Source of the DNA: Siphonodentalium dalli
Lineage: Eukaryota > Mollusca > Scaphopoda > Gadilida > Siphonodentaliidae
Assembly: GCA_032622095.1 (NCBI GenBank)
Contig: CP136065.1
Location: 217,228,151 to 217,292,150 of the forward strand
Direction of reading: 5' to 3'
DNA length: 64,000 nucleotides
This document shows, one piece after another, positions 36,176 to 45,575 of the stretch; position 1 is the stretch's first letter; the number at the start of each line of letters is the position of its first letter. The notes under the pieces are model-generated. The model saw nothing but the letters and a program-made list of their open reading frames with translations, was not told the DNA's origin and searched no databases. The position numbers were made by a program, and so were the translations under genes.

Positions 36176-36721
36176 TTAACCGCTGTTTGCATATATGATT
36201 TGCCTCACGAAGATCATTGATTACTGCAGGTACAATAAGAGCATAATAATTTGATCTGAATAAACGAACTATCATCAAGAATTTTCATGCTCAGTTCCCA
36301 GTATCGTGGCGAATTTAATCATGATATTTTCTCTGTAACACCGCTTGTGTTGCAGACGTGGCAATCAGAGCTGAATTGCTGATTTGAATGAATGTCAACC
36401 GAAAATATTCAATTTTAAAATTTTCGTTGAGTAACCTGATTACGACCGATAATGCACCAATTGGACCAGCAATACTAGTGTAACGAAGCAGCTGTTCATT
36501 CTCCACGTTCGTGCATACTTTATGAGTTGAGATTATATCTTTGAAGGACCATGCAGTTCCAATTTATTCCAATACCGGCGTCCCCGTGAACATTAGACTT
36601 TTTAGGTTGCGCAGAATTGGCAATTTCAACATTGATGGTCATGGCAATTTTTTTCTTCAGAAACTTAATCTTCCAGAATTGAAATTATTCCTTAAACCTG
36701 TGGATTTCATAACACTTATCT

Positions 36722-36870
36722 CTTCAACGTTCCCTCGTGAAAATTAGGTTCACATTGGACCTAAATATTCACATAGGTTCTAAAATAAGCACACAGTGGA
36801 CTTACACACGATATTCAATTTCATCGCGCGGGTCGCAGTGAAGACATAATTTCATTTAAGAGACAACAAA
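36722..36870 (+). repeat. Dispersed repeat family D, copy 4
   Basis: Carries CCCTCGTGAAAATTAGG, AAATAAGCACACAGTGGAC, CACGATATTCAATTTCATCG and CGCGGGTCGCAGTGAA. It is more diverged than the others. Confidence 0.45.
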
Positions 36871-36887
36871 ACAATGGATTTCAATAC

Positions 36888-36964
36888 AGTCATAGGTTTG
36901 GGGGGGGGGGGGGGGGGGGTGCGCAACCATGGACCATAGCTGCGACTCCCAAAAACCTATGACT
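36888..36964. repeat. Hairpin with a 20-G tract in its loop
   Basis: AGTCATAGGTTT at 36888-36899 is the exact reverse complement of AAACCTATGACT at 36953-36964. The loop begins with 20 consecutive Gs (36900-36919). The C run expected on the other arm is only three bases, so the G tract probably grew after the hairpin formed. Confidence 0.75.
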
Positions 36965-36989
36965 GTTAAAGGCACGTGCGGCCTTAATT

Positions 36990-38190
36990 GTCGAAAATAT
37001 TCATATTTGTTCCAAACACCGTAAACAGAAACATATTAAAACGCATACAGTTCCGTTCATATATACCATGACCATCGCGTTACATAAGCAAGAGCCTGAT
37101 TGTGTTACAGAAGACAGCACAGTGCTACTGGCTAATCACACACAAATGGCATAAACGCTCGTTATTAGTTCCATATAAGGTTTTCACCCACAAAGAACGC
37201 TCTTTATGTTTACCATCATAATATAAACAAACACCAGAAAAGTAACTTTTTAGGCTTTTGTTTACATAACAATGGTCAAACATATGACCACAACATACTG
37301 TTTATGCGATTTTTCTTATATGTATACGGACAAAGTCTATCTACATTTTGTTGTTCTTTCTGTTTGTGGCGGTTTTGACGGGTGGAGATATTTTCACAGG
37401 ATACCCACCGCCAAGGCCAACCGTGTCTTTAACCAATACGTTTCCTTTCATACCAAATTGGCGCAGGTTCGAACCCCGGATAAGTGTGTTTGTCTTGATT
37501 GCGGCTTGTAAACTGAAAACTTCAGTTCGAACGCATTGTCCTATATAGTGCATTGTTATTTCATAGCGTAACTAGCCATTTATTTGGTATTTCTCGTGCA
37601 AGCGTCTTGTCCAATTTGGGCTATCGATCTCTTCCAGCTGCACTTCAAACAACAACAAACACATTTTCAACTATTATTACCCAACACACAGGAGAAACAT
37701 CTGGTGTTGGTGATATTGCACTCAAACATTGTTGAAAAATATATTTTTAATAAATAAAATATTTTCAACTTCTCAAAGGTATTGAAATCCACGTTTGTTG
37801 TCTCTTAATAATTGCTCAGATTCTATATAAAATGAAGATGATGATACGAGAAACTCAAGATTTTCTGCCAGAATGATAGATACAGAGATATTCTTTGTTG
37901 AAAATATCTTGCCATTTTTGGTTGGATTTATGCAAAACGTGTGCTCCCCCTTAATAATCATGAAACTACATGTACTTTATATCGTGGGCGGCTTCTAAAC
38001 AATACGCACGTATGTGTGTACCTCTATCATTCCCAGACATGTAATAAGATAACGAGAAAGCACTGAAGTCAATCGAGAGAGCGATGCAGGTGACAGGTGA
38101 GATGGCGGTTAAGTCGCCAGATGGATGGTAAACCGATCAGTTTCTGAGCTACACTCCAGGTGGAACGGATTAATCAAACCACGCTGGATT
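36990..38190. other. Unassigned DNA, possible exon-like open frame
   Basis: No gene recognised with confidence. A tRNA-like B box (GGTTCGAACCC at about 37466) has no matching A box or stems. A minus-strand open stretch at 37773-37961 could be a downstream exon of the candidate gene at 38.2-38.7 kb, but no splice pattern decides it. Confidence 0.4.
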
Positions 38191-38194
38191 TTAC

Positions 38195-38363
38195 CTGTCA
38201 TCGCGACGTCCTGTGCCAGTAAAATTCTGTCAATACTCGGCACTACACAGAGCGAATCTTCTCGAAGGTGGGGATTCTTGTGTATACATCTGCCAGTTGA
38301 TTTACCACACACAAAATTCCGCATACCTGTGTACTTACTACAAACATTAGGTTCTCGATCAAT
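38195..38363 (-). CDS. Candidate internal exon of an unidentified host gene (exon C)
   Basis: On the minus strand CATTCATTTCAG is a good 3' splice site just before 38363, and ACAG followed by GTAAAA at 38195 is a good 5' splice site. The 169 bases between are open in one frame (IDREPNVCSKYTG...CGKSTGRCIHKNP...CVVPSIDR) and Cys-rich, as in secreted proteins. I recognise no domain. The phase with the upstream candidate exon fits only if an alternative acceptor inside (about 30 bases later) is used, so the model is uncertain. Confidence 0.35.
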
Positions 38364-38501
38364 CTGAAATGAATGCGTTTATTCTCTAATTAAAAAGATA
38401 TTGAGAGATACCAACAGAAGATATATACAAACGATTGAGAATGTTTCAGTATATGTACAATCTCGAAATTAATTTCGGCACATAAATATTGTTTAGGTTA
38501 C

Positions 38502-38694
38502 CCACCATGACATAAAGGATATCCACATGGAATCACTGAACTAAATGGTTTCCCATAGGCGACAGTGTTAACGTTTCGGCCAAATTCACTGAATTTAAGC
38601 CTGCAGGCCATACCAGTGATGTGTACCCAGCTCGATTGACACGAAAAATCCCCACGTGTACGACATGCAGGGCTATCCCACAGCCAAATTTGAT
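38502..38694 (-). CDS. Candidate internal exon of an unidentified host gene (exon B)
   Basis: GGGTTTTTCCAG precedes 38694 and GG followed by GTAACC follows 38502 on the minus strand, giving plausible splice sites. The open frame is Cys-rich (WDSPACRTRGDFSCQSS... IPCGYPLCHGG). A similar plus-strand stretch (TGGCGACAGTGTTAAC) occurs at about 52731-52746, so a repeat or a paralogous copy is also possible. No function is inferred. Confidence 0.3.
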
Positions 38695-39097
38695 CTGGAA
38701 AAACCCACAACTACAGCAACTAGTTAAATAAATTTCCCGCTCACAAAAATCCATTCCCCCATTAATTCACCAGTTTGAATTATTTAGATATGATATACAA
38801 ATCAAATAAACGCGATGTCATACTTTAATAACGTGTCGCATGTATCAGGTGAAGGCCATTCTTCAGTTACCTTCACTTTTAGCATTCCACGGTGTACTCG
38901 CTCCCCGACTCTAGAACACATTTAGCTCCTTGATTCCACATGGAACGGGGTTCGGTCCATCCATTTTCTCACAGTTATGCCCATTTGGTGAAAAATGCGT
39001 TAATGTCAACTTGCCGTGTGTCATGTTTGACTGATTTTTGGTAAACTCATGAAGCTGAATGAGTGGAATTTCACATGTAGCAGTTTTGCACACAAAG

Positions 39098-39165
39098 GAA
39101 GAATTTAGTGACGCTATCCCACACAGCGGGCTAGCATCACAAAATTCACCCTATGGGGACCTCAT
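39098..39165. repeat. Palindromic hairpin, copy 1
   Basis: AATTTAGTGACGCTATCCC pairs with GGGCTAGCATCACAAAATT around a short loop, followed by CACCCTATGGGGACCTCAT. It is the same family as the palindrome at 39339-39424. Confidence 0.7.
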
Positions 39166-39338
39166 TCTGCATGGCCTAATAATCTGCTATGGGAGACATA
39201 GACTCAGACTGAAGTTGGGAACCTCGATTATGCAATGTGTCGTCTGCCAATTTTGGGATATAGAGAAACTAAACTAAAAAAGAGATAGAGTCTATGTGAA
39301 ACAAAGAAACTTCCCAGAGAGGATGAGGCCTAAGAATA

Positions 39339-39424
39339 ATGAGGTTCTCAGAGGGTGAATTTAGTGATGCTAGCCCACTATGCGGGATAGCATCACTAAA
39401 TTCACCCTCTGGGACCTCATTCTG
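39339..39424. repeat. Palindromic hairpin, copy 2, arms of about 38 bp
   Basis: Starts ATGAGGTTCTCAGAGGGTG and ends CACCCTCTGGGACCTCAT. The inner arms GAATTTAGTGATGCTA and TAGCATCACTAAATTC are exact. It looks like a small foldback element or a collapsed MITE. It is non-coding. Confidence 0.8.
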
Positions 39425-39754
39425 CAAAAGACAGGCACACTAAACTCAGGCATGTGTTGGTCATGCTTGAATTATCTTTACAGTACACATGCAAAAAGTC
39501 TTGTCCATTCATATATTCTGAAGTTATGGCCCTTATATTGAAATACACATGGTCCGTGTATCTCCGTCATCTTAGATATAATGTGAATAAACTTGCATTT
39601 CTGCAATATTCATGTACAGCATGAATGATATCCAATATTGTTACACACGAAAAGCAAAAGTAATCCACACACGTCTTGGAAACTATTCTTTATAAACACT
39701 TTGTGCTATATCTGCTATGTATTTTTATGTATGTTCCATGATTGTATTAGGAGA

Positions 39755-39845
39755 GGGGCAAGTTTGTAAGTTTTGTAACTTGTGCCCCGATCCCTATGTA
39801 TATTTTCTAGATACATTAAAATATGTTTAAAGTAAAGTAACTATT
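39755..39845 (+). repeat. LINE-like 3' UTR fragment with stem-loop
   Basis: GGGGCAAGTT pairs with AACTTGTGCCCC in a hairpin, followed about 50 bases later by a simple AAAGTAAAGTAA tail. Such a hairpin before a short tail is common at LINE 3' ends. The matching ORF is not visible upstream. Confidence 0.4.
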
Positions 39846-39889
39846 GTAGTGACCTAAACGCGCACAAATACCAACATTATATCTCTACC

Positions 39890-40099
39890 ACTGATCGCCA
39901 AATAGAAGATAGCTACCACTACATATTCCAATGTCGGCGTTACCGTTCCCTTAGGCAAATTCTACTTGGAAAGATCCCAGACGCTATAGTTTCCTCAGTT
40001 TATATTTTTCTCAATTGCGATGATACAATGAGTCTACAAACGAATCTAAATAATTTTGAAGAATTCCAAAAATTCATTATCCACACACAACGATTATAG
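39890..40099 (+). pseudogene. LINE ORF2 C-terminal fragment
   Basis: Seventy codons ending in TAG. The opening DSYHYIFQCRRYRSLR is the C-terminal Cys/His region of LINE ORF2 proteins (a D/E-x-Y-H-Y/F-x-F-x-C block). The end, FIIHTQRL, also fits that family. The upstream part is missing, so it is a 5'-truncated insertion. It lies 250 bases left of the 4.7-kb TIR element and is not part of it. Confidence 0.6.
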
Positions 40100-40351
40100 T
40101 TACTTAGTTATAAATCGGTCGGCATCTTAGAGCACCATACCTAACATTTAACAAAACGAAGAATCCGTTCCATTCCCATCCCCCTCCATCATCTCCCCAC
40201 CATCCCCACCTTCTTATCCTGAATTCTCCTCTCATTCTTGGGCGACATGTTTTGTCCAGTCAGCGCAGCAGGATTAAAACATCTTTCCTATTAAGCCACC
40301 TCAGAAAATTAATGAACTTCAGCGGTCACTTGTCATTGGCATAGTATATTT

Positions 40352-40505
40352 AGTAGGGCGGCTAAGTGTAAACTTATGGTCAAATCGTTCAGTTGGTGAT
40401 ACAAGCATGAAATTTGGTATGCATGATCAATATGTATTACTAAAACAAATTGCTCGACAAACCAATCAAAATGGCCACCGGATTCAAGATGGCCGCCATT
40501 TTTCT
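40352..40505 (+). repeat. Left terminal inverted repeat with GATGGCCGCCAT subterminal motif
   Basis: The terminal part to about 40465 matches the right end. The next 40 bases hold AAAATGGCCACCGG, AAGATGGCCGCCAT and AAATGGCCGCCG, which may be protein-binding sites if this is a transposon end. Confidence 0.85.
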
Positions 40506-41064
40506 AAATGGCCGCCGCATTAAAATTCTACCCAATATATAAGATACACTAACCACTTTTCGGTTCTTTCTTTGTTACGATATATAAGTAAATCATCCCT
40601 TTAAAGATTACGTTATCATAAATATGCAAAATTATTATTATTTTTCGGAATTTATTGATTATTTGCATATTTTTACAGTTTTTTTCCCAAAAAATTCTTC
40701 AAAAAATTTCAGCAACTGCAACTATTGTATAGGTCTATATGTGGTATAATATAGATACTTAGTTCATATATCTGTTAACGGCACGCAATTTCTTTGGTAG
40801 TTCTCTTCTGGAGTTATTGAATTTTGTTAAATGATATGTGTAAATAGGATGTTAACATACATGTGCGAGTTGGTATAGTGTGAGTTAAAATGTTTAAGTT
40901 ATGCTTGGTGTTGATATTATTGACAACACAATTGCTAATATTAATAGTGTAATCAATTGTATGCATTTCATATTTGAAGTCATTAAATAAATTGTATGTC
41001 ATTCCATATTTTGTACAAATGGGTCTTCCATAATGTATTGATTATTTTCTTAAGCAGATGACAA

Positions 41065-44000
41065 ATTTCTCTGAAGGAGGAGCACAAACATGGTCGCGAT
41101 GTGCTAATGACTTTCTCAGACACAGTTAGTTCTGTACTATCTCAAGCTTATAAATATTATGAAGCGCTACAAATTGCTGGAGCAGCAGAAATAATTCATA
41201 AACATATGCTTGAACATCATACCAAATTTTACAACAAGTTTGAACAAGTATACAAAGTTCTGTACCAAAAAGCCTTCTGCAATTTGTATGTATGATCGAG
41301 CATGGTGCCGACATCAAGTAACACTTACAAATGGTGCAACAAAGTCTGATTTAGCAATCGCGCAGTTATTACAATTCAACTGTTTCTCCTCTAGATATAA
41401 GGACACACCCTTTTATCATCGCCACTGTCAAGACCGGAAAACACCATTCCCTATATACACTGGCATCACTCTGTATGCAAAACAAAAACAAGGAAACGAA
41501 ACCTGATTTTACATGTTCTATGAAAACTGACTGAGTATATCTTATGATCGTGTCATAGACATCTCAAACCAGCTTGAATATGTTGTTGTTAACACTTATC
41601 AAACACATGGAGTTGTGTGATCACCTATATTGAGAAAAGGCTTGTTTACCACATCTGCTTTGGACCATATTGACCACAACCCTACATCAACTACCAGCAC
41701 ATCATCTTTCCACGGGACAAATATTTCCATGTTTCGGCATCCGTACCCAGATAATCAAGGTGAGCAGCAACCTATTGACTTCAGTTCTGGAAAAACTGGA
41801 AAAACGACACAAATCCCACATCTTTCGGACTCGTATACAAATGTTGCATCTGTCTATTTAAAAGATGTAAAGCCAAACCCACCAACCAACACTGGCTTTG
41901 GTCTACCTGGTTCAACTGTTTTTTCAAAAACATGAGTGGTTGCAAAAGGCCTCGCCAACAGAAGTCATTGATGGTAGTACACCAATAATATGGTCAGCTC
42001 ATCATGCAACTCAAAAGAGATGTCAGCAGTTTGATGTAGCAATAACCTCAATGTTATCTATGTTGCGTGATCAGACTCACTCATTAGCCACAATAAAACA
42101 TTGCATGCGCAAAATTAATCAATCGGTGTAACTTCTAAAATCAGAACGGACAGCGGTCATTACTGCAGACCAGCATCTGTATGCATTGGCTAAGCAGATA
42201 CAGTGGCAGTGGCCAGACTTATATGGTGAGGACAAATATGTTGTTATGCTTGGAAGGTTACATCTGGAATTGGATGCTCTAAAAATGGTTGGTTCTGTGC
42301 TTCAGGATAGCAACTGGGCGAGTGCTTTCGTAAAAGCAGGTATAGCAAGCCCAGGCACATCAGATTCATTCATCAAAGCTTCAAGTATTACAAAAACCCT
42401 ACAGGCACATCAGATAACAGCGTGTAGTCTTTTCAAACTCATGAAATTTGCACACTCAGAATACTGCAGTCAGGATTTATCCGATGTTGATAGTACGCAC
42501 TCAAATTTCAATGACTGGTATAAAAGTAAATGTGCTGTTATATAGTCCACAGTTCCAGTTCTGGAGTTTGGTGCTTGACATTGAATTGACAATTTTATTG
42601 CTGGTTAGATCATTTCGAGGAGCAAATTTCACTCGGTATCGTGAAGTGGTATCTGAACTAATTCCTTATTTATTTGCTAATGATAACACTCACTCTGCAC
42701 GTTGGCTATACCTATTCACCTCAGAGACATGATGACAATAAAGAATAAACATCCCAGCATATCAAATGAATTTCACAGAGGAAACTTTGTTGTACACAAG
42801 ACTGAAAGAAACTTCTCAAGTATGCATGCAATAAACCAGGCCCATGAACAGCACAATGTTGCCTTATTTCTGATTATGATAATAATGCTTGTACACATAA
42901 AAAACCAACCACCACGAAGAGACAATTGCATATAAAAAAACACATTTTTCAATAATGTGAACAACCTCACAGATGTGATACAAGAAATGGGAAATCCGTT
43001 TTCTGATGACTCCACAGACCTCTTGGCATTGGACACCAGAACATTGTTAATGCTGAACTGATTCACGTTATCTATAAGAAAGGCAAGGGACAGTCTGCAT
43101 CCTTCATAAAAGGAATGGGAAACCAAAATAAATGTACTTTCTATGATCTAATCAAAAGAAATTATATTTCAATTTTCGGTCTTCTCCAGCTCAAATCAAT
43201 CAAAGAAAACAAGTACGAAAGATGATTGGCAACTCTTCTCTCGATTGTTCATTTCTTGTCAGACAAGAGAATGTGAACTTTGTGACATTTTTGCACATGA
43301 AAACCATATTTTTCCAGCATCAATCAGTAACGATGGAAAACTCAATATGTGCCAGCAATCTCAATAGATGGATATATTTCAATCAGAGTTAACACTGCCT
43401 GAGGAAGCACCAACTGCAGATGCTGTGTTAATAGATGGTTATGACATAATAAATGTTCTTAAACCTAATAGTGTGAAAATATTTGATGAATATGCACAAG
43501 ACGATGTCATTCCTAAAATACAGACATATTTGCCATAAATATAAGAGAACTGACATCGTGTTTGACGTATACAAGACAGGTAGCCGCAAACAGGGCAATA
43601 GGTCAAAGCACGGAAAAGGAATCAGGAGAAGGGTATCAGGATCTCGCAAAACTCTAGCAGTCTGGCATAGCTTTCTTAACGATGACAACAACAAAACAGA
43701 GCTACAAGTATTTCACTTCCTTGCTGACAAGATCATAACTGTTAATACGGACAATGGCATTGTTGTTACCAAAGGTGAACATGTACAAAGTAACCATGAA
43801 CTTGATTTGGATATTTTTGCACCATGTACACATGAAGAGGCCGATACACGGATATTTGTGCATGCAAAACACGCAGTTATCAACCAACACAACAGCATCA
43901 TATTCCAAGCAACCGACACGGATATAGTGACTATAGCTGTAATTTAAAACTTAATTTTGAAAGCATTTGGTCATAGAAAGAATTTCAGATGGATTCCGAT

Positions 44001-44608
44001 ACATGAGATTGTTTCATCAATAGGCACAACAAAATGTTTTGGAATTCTCTTTTTCCTTGCAATTAGTGGATGTGATGTGGTATCTGCATTTCGCTGGAAA
44101 GGAAAAAAGTCTGCATGGCAGGCATGGAATGTATTTCCAGAAGCTTTATCAATTTTCTCCAGACTCGGCAATTCTCGAGTGTCCATCACAGAACATAACA
44201 TTGCAGTAATCGAGAGATTCGTTATAATAATGTACGACCGTTCAAATACATCCAATGACACTAATGAAGCCAGACTAGACTTTTTTTTGCACGGAAACAG
44301 AGACCAAACAATGCTATTCCACCTACAAGGGCTGCGCTGTTGCATCATGTCAAGCGAGCCGCATACGAGGCAGGGCATATATGGGGACGATCATTGGCAC
44401 GTAAACCAGCTAACCCGAGCCTGCAGATTGGGAATGGGCAGACAATGGCAGTCACTGGGAACCATTTTGGACGGAGCTTCCACCAATTGCCAAATGTTGC
44501 AGTCAGTTGACCAAATGCGGCTGCGCGAAGGCAAGTAGTGGACGATGCACATGCTACCATATTGGGCTTACATGCACCACATTATGCATTTGTTGCTGCC
44601 AAGTTTAA
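41065..44608 (+). pseudogene. Broken gene of an unnamed family (EEAD...DTD motifs, Cys-rich tail) inside the TIR element
   Basis: I recognise fragments of one large protein family found in many invertebrates and fish, which I cannot name. In order: HKHGRDVLMTF (41.09 kb), SVPKSLLQFVCMIEHGADIK (41259-41321), LFTTSALDHIDHNP and SFHGTNISMF (41.63-41.72 kb), YTNV (41.84 kb), ITADQHLYALAKQIQWQWPD and GRLHLELDALK (42.16-42.28 kb), NFVVHKTERNFSSMHAINQA (42.79 kb), MGNPF (42.99 kb), then TDIVFDVYK (43549), THEEADTRIFVHA (43831), ATDTDIV (43915), WIPIHEI, LAISGCDVVSAF (44.06 kb) and MYDRS. It ends in another frame with PEPADWEWADNGSHWEPFW and a Cys tail (KCCSQLTKCGC...CTC... CCCQV), TAA at 44606-44608. 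Frames change at least six times and several stops occur. EEAD plus DTD resembles the I-domain of FEN/PIN nucleases. That is inference. Confidence 0.75.
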
Positions 44609-44943
44609 AAGACTCTAAGAACTGATAGTAATGAATGTGTGTAGCTATCCCAGTACTAACATCATATATAGCGTGAGGATAAATTTGTTTGAAATTGAAT
44701 TTGTTTTCACAATTTGAAAGTTAAGTGATATAAAAATGCCAAAATTTTGAAACTAAGTTGTTACAATATATTGTTTTAACATACTCAGGTTGTGTTTTAA
44801 TTTCAATTCAACCTTTAGAAATGAAATAAGAGCTCTTGTTTGAGTGATACATCGATAAAATCGGTTAACTTTTCAAAATTCGAAAACTGACGTAGCCGAA
44901 AATGGTGGCCATCTTGAATATGGCGGCCATCTTGGATTTTCGC

Positions 44944-45046
44944 GTGGTTTGTCGAACAATATTGTTTAGTGGCCCATACTGATCATTCGTGCCAAATTTC
45001 ATGCTTGTATCACCAAGTGAACGATTTTACACTTAGCCGCCCTACT
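44944..45046 (-). repeat. Right terminal inverted repeat
   Basis: Reverse complement of the left end, ending ...TTACACTTAGCCGCCCTACT. The subterminal AAGATGGCCGCCAT words (about 44906-44940) repeat here on the minus strand. Confidence 0.85.
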
Positions 45047-45194
45047 AATTGGTATATCTGGTATTTTCCCAAGGGTCATGAGAGACAGACCGACATATCC
45101 TATACTCGTTTATATATAGAGTATACCTCACGCGCCTTTCTCCAGTTGCCACCATTGTTCGATATAATACCTCGAGGAGGAATCATAGAGCCAA

Positions 45195-45572
45195 CCCTGT
45201 GCCAATGCATTCTTTTTAATATGCGAGTCGACCATAGGTCGCCTCGCATATATAACAAATTTTATGTTATTTTTTATAATTGTTAAAATATGTAAGAAAA
45301 AATGAATAAATTATAAAAAATGTTAAAGAAAGTAAGAGATAATGATAAAAAATGATAAAAATTGTTAAAGAATGTAAGAAAAAATAATAACGAAAAATAT
45401 TATAAATTTTGTTATAGAACGTAAGAAAAAATTATAAAATATGATCAAAATTGTTAGGCTAATGCATTCTATTACATATGCGAGGCGATCTATGGTCGAC
45501 TCGCATATATAAGATAATTCATTGGCACAGGATCTTTAATGTTGCGCCAGAGTAGCTCCCGCCATGAAAGGG
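45195..45572. mobile_element. Foldback MITE, type A right end, abutting a minisatellite
   Basis: A left core starts CCCTGTGCCAATGCATTC at 45195 without a recognisable outer arm. An AT-rich array of about 31 bp per unit follows, then the right core (...TTCATTGGCACAGGATC) and the type A right end CTCCCGCCATGAAAGGG, closed by TTA at 45573-45575. The G-rich minisatellite begins at the very next base. Confidence 0.75.
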
Positions 45573-45575
45573 TTA

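Larger units (their letters stand above)
40352..45046 (+). mobile_element. 4.7-kb DNA transposon with long terminal inverted repeats
   Basis: The left end starts AGTAGGGCGGCTAAGTGTAA at 40352, and the right end is its reverse complement, closing at 45046. The inverted match goes on for over 100 bases (GGTGATACAAGCATGAAATT, GACAAACCA), with a 14-base extra piece on the left. Just inside, both ends carry GATGGCCGCCAT words. A single gene-like region of about 3.5 kb (41065-44608) on the plus strand fills the interior. The target duplication is unclear. If the ends are TAGTAGGG, an ATT repeat flanks both sides. The gene is broken, so this copy cannot move by itself. Confidence 0.85.

Noticed and set aside
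36078-36278. Open frames with text like CANAFSYICESTIGRLAYIREC, also at 11.6-11.9, 57.7, 61.4 kb
   Set aside because: They are readings through the palindromic MITE core, which is near-symmetric and repeats in many places. They are not genes.
37466-37476. Perfect B-box-like GGTTCGAACCC as a tRNA gene
   Set aside because: No A box at the right distance and no cloverleaf stems can be formed.
40335-45060. Longer target-site duplication around the 4.7-kb TIR element (for example GTATATT-like words)
   Set aside because: The flanks AGTATATT and GGTATATC are similar but not aligned to the element ends. Only a 3-bp ATT is consistent, and that can be chance.
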